Shown in pieces: positions 48,912 through 58,205 of a stretch of DNA of 64,000 nucleotides (position 1 is the first letter of the stretch; every line of letters begins with the position of its first letter). The notes under the pieces are model-generated. The model was not told where the DNA came from and ran no database searches. It was given only the letters and a program-made list of their open reading frames with translations. Where the stretch lies: contig NC_133101.1 in NCBI RefSeq assembly GCF_022965805.1, forward strand, positions 6,696,001 to 6,760,000, read 5' to 3'. Origin of the DNA: Primulina eburnea. Lineage: Eukaryota; Streptophyta; Magnoliopsida; Lamiales; Gesneriaceae. The translations under genes were made by a program, and so were the position numbers.

Positions 48912-51900
48912 TACTATACTGAAAGCGTGAATAATGTAAAACGGGCCTGTTTTTGTACGGTTTCCGGTCACCCAAAAAAATACGTGTCAGATGCTGAGTC
49001 TTCCAACAACCCAAAGGCATTCGCTGTCAAGAGCAAGTTGTTTGTCTCACAGTTGTGGTAGTCGGTTTTCCCTTCTCCTTCGTCTCTTCAGCTCCTATCT
49101 ACTTCGCCCTTTCTTCCCAAATTCCTTCTCTCCTCCACCTTCTCCGTTGTACGTCTTCTTCTCTGCCTCCGGTTACCTTTTGTTTTTTTTTTTTGCGCAT
49201 CATTCTGCTTATGTTTTGTGCCTTCCCCCTCCGCCTTGTCCGTTGTTCATCTTCTTCTCTACCACCGGCTAACTTTCGGTTTTTTTTTGTCCTTCGTTCT
49301 GCTTGTGTGTCGTTCTCATTTAACCCGTAAATATTTTATTAACCTTTTCTTCGGTCACCGTCCATCTCGCGGATTTTTGTGTTGAATGTTTTTGCCCACG
49401 GAGCGACCTACTTTGATTTTGCTTTGAACAGTGTCAATTAGGTGCTTTTTTCCCTTGGATTCGTTTGGCTATGGTGTTCTACGCTCCGTTTTTTTGGAAT
49501 AACTTGCTTTTTTCCCCCAGTTATCTGTAGTCTTGCTGTTTTCCAATATTGTTTTACAATTTTTTTGGCTATTTTGTTTCTAATCTAATGCTAGGTTGGG
49601 TTTGATATGCGATTTTTTGTGGTTAATAAAGGGATTTAGCATATTCGTTATTGACCAAAAGGATTCGATTTCCCAATTATCTGTAGCGTTGTTGTTTTTT
49701 ATGATTGTTTTAGTATGCTTTGCGTTTTTTGGGTTTTCCCGGCTGTTTTAACGCTCAGCTCTGGCAGCCAAACCATATAGCTTTGATTTAATATAAGAAT
49801 TATTTATAGTTCCTCATATGCTTTTTAAAGGGTTTTATTATATTTGTTATTCATTTGCGAGATTTGGTTTCATTATACTCGACGAACAAACACACTTAAA
49901 ATATTTTATTTATTTTTATTTTCCTTATAGAAAAAAAGGTTGACTCTTTCTGTTTTTACAAGGAAAAAATACAATACTTTTAGGAAAAATTGAAATACTC
50001 AGGCTCAGTTTGCTTTATGATTTCGGGGTATAAATTATTTTGTTTGCTATCACACTACTGACTTGTTATATTGCTTAGCTTAAATAATTTGTTATTTTGT
50101 TGACATATGTAGGTTGGATTTGAATTTGCTATATTGAAGTAGCTGTTTTTTCATTAAGAAGCTTAACCAGCTAAAACCTATGGCGATTTCTTCTACTCGC
50201 ACTTTATACAGGTTTGATCTTTTATTCCCGAGTTATTAGTTCAGCTTCTATCACTCTTACTTTGTTGCTATATATGTTGGTTTTTTTGTTCATGTTTGTT
50301 ATTATTATTTTGTTACAGAGAGCTTTTATTTATTATATTTTGTGCTGCTAAATCAAAGTTTATAGCCCAATTTGTTTTTGGTTTTATCTTGTCATAGACA
50401 GCTTTATTTTACATTTTTTTATATCAGCGGGCTAATAATATTAAATGTGGCTACTTTGAATTGCTCAATATTATGAATTAACTACGATGCCGCCGCAAAA
50501 AAAAAAAACCTCAGTAGATATAAACAAGACTAATAACTCTCGTAAACGAAAATTTGTTTGTCCAAATGATCGTAGGTTAGAAAAAAAATTCGGCGACAGG
50601 AAAAAAAAATGCAACGCATGATTTGCAATAGGTTTATGTAGAAAATACTATGGCCGACCTATTATTGTGTATAGCAAATGGTCCAGATGTGCTACCGGCT
50701 GTGCCAGATTGTAAATATTGTGGTGCCAAGCGCATATATGCTGAGCCACCGACATTTTGTTGTTCTTCGGGAGAAATAAATCTTTTGTCTTCAGAAATGT
50801 TTTCTGATTTGGTACAACTGTATACTGGCAATGATGACGATGCAAAGGAGTTTAATATGTGCGTTCATAGTTATAATAACATGTTTGCTTTCACCTCAAT
50901 GGGAGTACATTGCGACGAAATTTTTGCTAGAAGAAATGCTGGAACTAACCCACATGTGTAGAAGTTAGTCTTTATATTTCGTTTTACACTTGATCACATT
51001 TTTCCTATTGCAATACATAAATAACCTTTCTAACGTTCTTGGTATACAATTTCTTTCTATTTGATATATCTATTTTTAAACATTTCAGGCTATATCTGTT
51101 ATTAATGACCCAACTACTGGCTAATTTGTTTAGCTTCTTTATACTTTTAGTCAATAAATGACGTATCATAGATATGCCGACCAAATATTAACATATGATA
51201 TAGCTTTTGCAAATATATTGTTACTTAATCTTGCTTACGAATAATAATTTGTCTTCATTAGAGAATTTTTTTTTAATAAAATCTCCATATTTTCACCAGC
51301 TGTTTATTTCTAATAAACTTAAATAGTATGATTAGATTTGCTAGCCTTTTTTCTTTTCTGATAAATTAAATTTCTACGATTGAACACCATCTATTAAACT
51401 AGAATCTAACTCACCTTATTGTGCTGGCTTTGTTTTCTTCAGGTACAATCCCAAAGCAGAAACGAGGAATGAAGTTATGAAGCTGTTTGTTTTTCCTAGG
51501 CATGTGCTACCTATATACATTACATAGAATTTATGTGAATTAGCATGCTATTATGAATTTATGATGTTTAAACTTTATTAATATTTTTTTAACAAGATTT
51601 AGTAACGTAAAGCTTGCCTCTTAGCTTTTCCAAAAATATCAATATTCACAAAAACTAAAAATATGACACTTTTGGTTATAAATACATAAAAATCCTTTAG
51701 GTACCCACAAACTTTTTGACACAGTTCATTATTTAACCAACTTAAAAACTTCTATAAATGTCGCGCATTTTAAAAAAGGCTTATACAATTAAATATATAC
51801 AAATATGAATACACATTTTGCGTTTTTAAATTATAAACAAAATTTACCATTTACTATATACAAAATTGGACAAACACCTAACAACATTTATCATTTACCG

Positions 51901-51937
51901 CATAAAAACTTGGGTCAACACCTCAACAATTTGAGGT
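48912..51937 (+). mobile_element. Helitron 2 with remnant replicase, head-to-tail with Helitron 1
   Basis: It starts directly after the CTAG of Helitron 1 with TACTATACTGAAAGCGTGAA, which aligns with the Helitron 1 start except that the leading TC is missing. It carries a Helitron replicase N-terminal fragment and ends near a second hairpin (ACCTCAA-caat-TTGAGGT, 51920-51937). The terminal CTRR is not visible, because a (TA)n run begins three bases later. The upstream 1.5 kb is AT/T-rich leader-like DNA. Confidence 0.6.
50486..50961 (+). pseudogene. Helitron replicase N-terminal fragment (Helitron_like_N)
   Basis: The part from ATG 50486 has a basic start (RKRKFVCPNDRRLEKKFGDR), then a break. 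From about 50650 an open frame continues (CKYCGAKRIYAEPPTFCCSS and VHSYNNMFAFTSMGVHCDE). This is the cysteine-bearing N-terminal region of plant RepHel proteins. It stops at 50961 after about 100 residues. The HUH nuclease and helicase domains are absent, so the element cannot move itself. Confidence 0.85.

Positions 51938-51940
<3 letters not shown>

Positions 51941-51984
<44 letters not shown>
51941..51984. repeat. (TA)n microsatellite between Helitron 2 and the His/Cys-rich gene
   Basis: About 44 bases of alternating T and A, followed directly by TTCAG, a possible splice acceptor. It may be the other half of the microsatellite at 45037-45082 into which the Helitrons inserted. Confidence 0.9.
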
Positions 51985-51985
<1 letters not shown>

Positions 51986-52005
51986 CAGATTTATATACGA
52001 AATCA

Positions 52006-52218
52006 ATGGGCCACAATCGCCACCATCACCACCACCATGACCACGACCACGGCCTCGACTACGGCGATCCGATCGTGGCTTGCTGCTGCTGGCCATGTTT
52101 ATTGGTTTCCTCTGTGTTTAGAATGATAGGGAGATGCATGTTTGTTGTGTGTTATCCTGTGCTGCAGTGCTGCGGATGGGATGATTGCAGGCATCATCAC
52201 CACAACCATTTTTATTGA
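52006..52218 (+). CDS. Small histidine- and cysteine-rich protein with a hydrophobic centre
   Basis: A 70-residue frame from ATG 52006 (MGHNR, then six His and DHDHG). The centre, DPIVACCCWPCLLVSSVFRM, continues as a hydrophobic, Cys-rich stretch (FVVCYPVLQCC), and the protein ends GWDDCRHHHHNHFY. I recall similar small uncharacterised plant proteins with His-rich ends around a Cys-rich hydrophobic core, but I cannot name a function. His-rich ends suggest metal binding, and the core could sit at a membrane or be S-acylated; both are inference. The longer upstream frame runs through the (TA)n repeat and is not a credible start. A probable 5'UTR intron with acceptor at 51988 precedes it. Confidence 0.7.
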   Translation: MGHNRHHHHHHDHDHGLDYGDPIVACCCWPCLLVSSVFRMIGRCMFVVCYPVLQCCGWDDCRHHHHNHFY

Positions 52219-53076
52219 TATATTTTCATGTTCTTGTCATAATTCTTGGGGATTATGTATTAATAATTTTTTTAAAAAATTTGGTGGGATTGATTAATAT
52301 ATGATAGTGGGTTAATTCTTTTGTTCGATTTGGTTTTTGATCATTCGGACGTCTGATAATTTTTTTTTGCCCATTCTTGGTAAAGTTCATGCAAAAACTC
52401 AAACATAACATTTGATCGACAGATATAAAGTGTTACAAAGTTACAATGTTTGGTATATATTAAGGGAAAATTGTATTTTTGGTGATGTATATTTATTTTT
52501 TTGCGGTTTCGTTGTTTTCAAATTTTAGTTTTAGTCTGCTATATATGTTTGTGTTTGGAAATTTTCGTCGTTTTTCCAAAGTGAAGCAACTCGGGAACCA
52601 CACCAAAAAAAGGCAAGAGTTCACATTATGTTATGCAATTTGATGTGCTAAAATGAAATCTCTAGTGATCGATATAATGGTTCTGGTTGTATTTAATCAA
52701 GAATGCTCAAGTCCTCACCATGCACCTTATCGATGTGATCTATTCTTGTAGGCATATAATGCTACCTTTCTGACGTGCGAACGGGCTCGATTTCGATCTC
52801 GAGTGCAGGCCATAAAAAATGGAAATAAGTGTACTGAACTCATTTATTCGTAGCTTGGATTTCATTTGGTCAATCTGTTTTTATTCACATTAGGCTAAAC
52901 CCATAGAGAAAAACTGAAAATTATGACAAAATATTTGTAAATTATGGCATAAAGAAGATGCAAATCCACATTGATGTGTGGGCCAAAAAGTCAAAGAAAC
53001 TAACTGAAAATTTGCTTCCTTTATCAAGAAAACACTGTCTAAGAAATAAGAAGTCACAAAGTACTAAAGAACTGAA
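52219..53076. other. Convergent 3' flanks and intergenic DNA
   Basis: This stretch lies between the His/Cys-rich gene and the response regulator stop at 53077. It contains both 3'UTRs; no other gene is seen. Confidence 0.45.
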
Positions 53077-54228
53077 TCAGACCAAGATTTTGGAGGATGT
53101 TCCCACTGAGGATTGTAGCAACTGGCAACTCAACTTCTTCACGTCTGAGTATTTAAGAGGCTTTAGCATGAACATTTGTGCGCCTTCCTCTAAGCACCTA
53201 TCGATCGATTCAAAGAATTGTAAATGTGATACCTAACCGTAACATGTATAGAAAAGTATCTTGAACTAAGACAAGAAACATATGAATTACTTGTTTATAC
53301 GAGTTGGGACGTTTTCGGATGACATTATGATAACAGGCACATCCTTCATGACTGATGATTCCTGCTTAGGAAGATTTCAACATGAACTTTCTAAATTCTC
53401 GTATTAATCAAGTGAAATTATTCTACATTTGGAGTTCATAACAACTCACCTTAATTTTCTTGAGCAGTTCATATCCGGTCATTCCCGGCATGCAATAGTC
53501 TGTGATAATCATATTCACCTTTGAGACCTTCTGCATTGCAAACAGAAACGAGGGACTCGAAAATGTCAACATTTGGCGCGACGAATATGCAGAAAAGATC
53601 CCGAAGATGAAACTGGATCTGGGATTTAGTAGTTTGCTAATATGTTAAATGCTCTGCTAATATCTATAGAGCTGCAGCAAGTGAATCAAGCCGCTTGGCC
53701 AAAGCTCGACCTATCTAGCTCGAGCAACTTCTTACTTCTTTAGTGACACACCAGTTCTATAATTTCCAACTTTTCAAAAAATTCAGGGAATTTTTACTCA
53801 TGTGAGCCAAGTTCAATATTTCGTTTGCCCATCAAATCGAGCTAAAACTAAGATAATAATCGCGAAGTTGCTTACTTTGTTATTCACATTGCTGCTCTGG
53901 TTGTTATCTCCTAAACCAAGATACTCCAATGCCCTCACTCCATTTTCTGCAGTAGTCACTGCAAGAAAAACATATATAAGTACATAAACCTTTTTTTTTT
54001 AAAAAGCTTTTTTGTAAAATGACCATTCACGCTCAAAATTCTTAGATTTTTCCCCTTGCACCATTGATTTTGTTAAATTATCTATCAAGAAACAAAAGCA
54101 TCGATAAGTTTCTCACCTCAAGCAAGCCTCAAAAAGATACTAAATGGTAGGCAATATTCTTACAAAAATGACATTTTATGTGAAAATAAATTCATTTCAA
54201 GAAACATAAACTCTACATGGCAATCAAG

Positions 54229-54266
<38 letters not shown>

Positions 54267-54460
54267 AGATTCAGTAAAATCGAGACAAATTTTAGCCCAA
54301 AAAGAAGGAAATTGCCATTAATACCTTTGCAAGATGAATTCTTGAGCAATTTCTCAACAATTTTACGATCGACTAAATTGTCATCAACCGCAAGAACATG
54401 AGGTTCTTCCACATCACCCACCGTTCCCTCTCTGAAATCACCCGAACCCGAAGTATCCAT
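53077..54460 (-). CDS. ARR16: Type-A cytokinin response regulator, ARR16/ARR17-like
   Basis: Five exons read as 54460-54325, 53958-53876, 53530-53450, 53361-53291 and 53197-53077, giving 163 residues. This is a stand-alone receiver domain of the two-component cytokinin pathway, which accepts phosphate from AHP proteins and dampens the response. Seen in order: the acidic pair DD (26-27) in [11 protein letters not shown], the [16 protein letters not shown] helix, the phospho-acceptor D84 in [23 protein letters not shown] (113-115) and K136 in MLKPLK. The short tail has no DNA-binding domain, which makes it type A. NLVDRK, VTTAEN and QMFM.KPLK favour the ARR16/17 branch over ARR3-9. I chose the ATG at 54460; upstream codons in frame have no ATG. 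All catalytic residues are present. Confidence 0.93.
54236..54264. repeat. (CA)n microsatellite in intron 1 of the response regulator
   Basis: About 14 CA units at the 3' side of the first intron. Confidence 0.9.
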
Positions 54461-56595
54461 TTTTATCACTTTCTTGACTATACAGCCAGAACCCACCTAA
54501 AAGTAGCACCAAAAAACACACTAAATAATATCCATAAAAATTGGAAGCCCACCAAGAAAGAGAAGGAACGCAGAGTCCCTCAGCGTGGTTGGTCGTATTT
54601 AAGAGAATGAAAGACCCAAAACCTTTTTGGGTTTTCAAGAAAAAAATTCAAATTTCCAAAGTTTGTCACAGATATTTCGTGATCTCCTTAAGTTTCCCTG
54701 GATTTGATGCAGTATTCGATCACCAATAAAATCCCGTTTTGGTTTAGAAAATTAAAACAAAAATCCAAATTTTCCACCTCCAGTACAGTATCAAAATCAG
54801 TATCAGAATCAATGTCAGAATCTCCTCACTGCTCCATGAGATCCTACACTGATGCTACTACTATTATGGAGTACTAATCTTCAATTTTCTCGCATTGGGT
54901 CTTCCTATTAATAACCGTGCCATATCTTCACAGGATTTTACATTGAAAACATGGTAGTACATAGCCATAGCCATAAATGATGAAATCTCACAACATTAGG
55001 CTACTGTAAATCTCCGAATCTTTCGAAAAGATGAGAAAAATGGAAATGTGGTTATTTCTTTCCAGGGAAAAAAATAATGGCCTTCGGACATGAGAAAAAC
55101 ACGTCATGTAGGATCATGGCATTCCCCCCTATGAAACTCGTATTTCCAAATTCCAAGTCCTGGATCAGGAAAATAAGTACATGAGAAAAGATTGAAGTAT
55201 ATGTATTTTCCTTGTACTATAATGGTGTTCTTATAGACTATTTGGATTGAAGTATATGTTTCATCGTAGGAATCAAAGACAATTTCCCCGACATGTTATA
55301 TGATTTTGGCTTACTTTGCTTACCTTAGCTCTATAAGAGTCGAATCAGTGTTGTGTTCCATGGATTCAAAGCAAAAAAATCTAAAAATGACTTCTCTTGT
55401 TGTGATAAATGATAATAAAATTTAGTGAGTAAATAATAAATATAATAAATATTATATAAATACACCAACAACAATATATTATATGAAAAATAAGTCAATA
55501 AATATTTAAAATAATTACATAAATAATATTCATCTATCTCTTTTAGGAGTAAACATATTTATCGAATCTTTATAATCTAATTGTCGAATCATTTTTTTAT
55601 TAATTAACAACATAACTAGTTCATTTAATCTATCTTTTGATATTGTTGATTAAAAAAAGTCTTTATTAACTTTAATTTCGATAAATTTCTTTCTGTCATT
55701 GCAATAGTTACTTATATGGTTAAGAAAATTTTATAGACAATATAAATATTTCGAAATAAATTATTCGTAGCATATTCAAAAATTGTTGAAATTTCATACA
55801 ATACTTCATCAAATTAGTTAAAGACTACATCTTTTAACTTATTTGAACTCAACAAATACCCCAAATTCTCTTGATATTGTTTAAATTATTCAAATCGAAA
55901 TTGAAAATACTTCGAGTTTGATAAATTATAAAAATAAAATATTCAAATTTATCTTCTTTTTATTTACTATTGGGCTAAATTTTTTTATTTCACTAAGCCA
56001 CATACTCAAAATATATATGTAATAAAAAAAAAAATTATGCCCCCTCTAAGGCTGTGGTCTCCTGGACCTCATAAAAGGATACTTGGAGATTTATAAGAGG
56101 CTGCCTTAATTTGGATCATTACCCACATAACCATTAAGATTATCACAAAACTGTTACGAGACGGTCTCATAAGTCAATTTCATGATACAGTTCTTCAACT
56201 CGATCCATAAAAAATTATTACCAAAAATAGACACGTGAGACTATCTCACATAAAGCTTATTATAAGATTATATATGCAGTGTATGGCCATCAGCTAGACT
56301 AAAAGGACTGTCATCAACTCGACTAAATGACATGAACTTAACATGTTTCATATATTATGCATCGATAGCAATTTAGAAGGTCGGGATTCCGAATGTTCGC
56401 CGTAGACAAGTGTGCCAAGCAATATTGCCATCAACTCGACCAAATGGCTTGAACTTAACTGATACGTTTCGTGTGTGGTCCGAAATATGAGTAACAAGAG
56501 ATTCGTGTGTAGTGGCACGAGTTAATGATCAAAAGTTCAAGGTTTGTGGAGAATTAAGTTATTAATAAAATCTTCCGGGAGAACCAGGACAAGAA
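54461..56595. other. Upstream region of the response regulator and intergenic DNA
   Basis: The first few hundred bases are the promoter and 5'UTR of the response regulator gene. Further right the DNA is AT-rich, with a diverged MITE copy at 56151-56257 and short imperfect direct repeats containing CATCAACTCGAC near 56310 and 56430. No protein gene was recognised. Confidence 0.5.
56151..56257 (+). mobile_element. Palindrome-ended MITE, copy 9 (decayed)
   Basis: Only the ends are clear (ACGAGACGGTCTCATAAG and GTGAGACTATCTCACATAAG). The core is shortened and changed. Confidence 0.5.
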
Positions 56596-56667
56596 GTGGC
56601 TGTAGTTTAGTGGTGAGAATTCCACGTTGTGGCCGTGGAGACCTGGGCTCGAATCCCAGCAGCCACA
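56596..56667 (+). tRNA. trnH-GUG: tRNA-His (GUG), nuclear
   Basis: A 72-base cloverleaf. The acceptor stem is GTGGCTG/CAGCCAC, with A as the discriminator base. The D arm is in TAGTTTAGTGGTGAGAAT (A-box), the anticodon loop has GTG at its centre (ACGTTGTGGCCGT), and the T arm is CTGGGCTCGAATCCCAG (B-box). There is no intron. A T run follows about 8 bases later as the Pol III stop. The sequence is the cytosolic plant type, not the plastid trnH. Confidence 0.96.
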
Positions 56668-56943
56668 TATATTATTTTGAACTATTTATTTAAAATATAA
56701 AATAATAAATGCCTTATTTCTATTGACTTTTATTTATTTTTGAAATTCAATGACTTGAATTTTTAAATTACGAATTTATGTATTAATCTTCGCATTTAAA
56801 TAGTCACGGTTTTCTAGAGTTCTTTTTGGTTTTACTAACGGTATTCCTAAATATTATTTTTAGATATGTAGAAATTAAGTAATGTGATTTATATTTAGTT
56901 TTTTAGGTAAAAATTTTATGCCTTGTTGAGGTAATTAAAAAGT

Positions 56944-57106
56944 AGTAAGTATCTTGTGAGAGGATCTCACAAATCTTTATCCGTGAAACGAGTCAGTCAT
57001 GTTCATATTTACAATAATAAGTAATTACGTAATAATTTTTCATAGGTGATCCAAATAGGATATTATTATCACAAAATTAACAGCTCGTACGACCGTCTCA
57101 CAAAAT
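56944..57106 (-). mobile_element. Palindrome-ended MITE, copy 10 (decayed)
   Basis: Recognisable by CTTGTGAGAGGATCTCACAA at the left, a TTCATATTTACAATAATAAG core and GACCGTCTCACAAAA at the right. It is strongly diverged. Confidence 0.55.
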
Positions 57107-58205
57107 TTTTTTTGATTCATAAGATAATGTATTGAGGGAAAATATAATATAATTATAAAAATAATTTTTAGTGATGAAAAACTAAATTAAATACAATAAT
57201 TTCATATATCAATGTTAACCTAGATATGAAAATATATTTCGAAAGAGAGAACATATTTCCTTATTATTAATTTTTTTTATATAGATTTTGTTTAATCGAA
57301 TCGATAACCAGACAAAAAATGAACTTCGGCTTAATTTTTTCGGTCCGGGCTAGATGCGGACTTGGAGGCTTGGAGCCCATCTCAAAACCACTCACTATAA
57401 TTTTTTTCTTTAATGATGAGAATCCAAATAATGTACATGTCGTGGCATGCACAAAGAAGTTGTGCAAACTTTACAGTGAATATTTTGTCACTAATAGGAA
57501 AAGGCCTCAAAGGTGAAGCTTGGCCATCCTTGATACTTCACTTTCAACGTTATGGTTTGTATAGATATCTATGTTTGTTTCCATGTTCAAATCGGATGCC
57601 GACGATGGACAGATCCCGTGCCATAGATGGACTCAAATGCTGTGTATTGCGCTTGTCCAGATGGAGTCGCCGAAGAAGAGAACGTAGTAGACGATGTTGT
57701 GAGCATTGTAGGCTAGCTAATTGGTGGTTAATTGGTTATTGTAATCTTTTTTATTGTGTATGATTCAACTTCTTCAAGAAAATATAACCCCATTAATATT
57801 TTTTTCAAAAACTAAACATTTTTAAAAAATATAATGGGGGAGATTATTTATCCTCTTGCACCATTGATTTTGTAGTGGTGAACAGGAACTCTGCTTTCTT
57901 ATCTCAATACATAGGCAACTCTCATTATATGATATGGATTCGATGTCCAACTATGAAATACTTGAGAAGATGAATCGAAAACTAGGCGCAAATAACCAAC
58001 CAAAATATTCATTCTTGTGGATAAATTGAGAATTGAGAAAGTAAAACTTTTTTTTGGAGGAGAGAATGCGATTCTAAAATCGAGGATGACCTTAAGTGGA
58101 GTAATCATGTTCTGATCTGATTTCCATTCGCCACTCTTAACGTAACATTGTCGGTATTCAATCATACATATACTATGTGTGATTAAATTTTAATATAAAA
58201 TATAA
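57107..58205. other. Intergenic, no gene recognised
   Basis: Several short open frames (for example 57413-57763 plus and 58165-57899 minus) have no similarity I can name. The flank next to the solo LTR ends in TATAA (58201-58205), its target duplication. Confidence 0.45.

Noticed and set aside
49000..49330. Two Ser/Phe-rich frames on the plus strand.
   Set aside because: They translate a CT-rich leader-like stretch of Helitron 2. The two frames overlap, which points to composition rather than coding.
51805..52005. A longer N-terminal part of the His/Cys-rich protein.
   Set aside because: It would translate the (TA)n microsatellite as Tyr-Ile repeats and crosses a good splice acceptor. The ATG at 52006 is the sensible start.
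57413..57763. A 116-codon frame with an Arg-rich end.
   Set aside because: No similarity, no credible promoter or splice pattern, and it overlaps another frame of equal quality.
57899..58165. An 88-codon minus-strand frame.
   Set aside because: No recognisable motif and an isolated position between repeats; left as undetermined.
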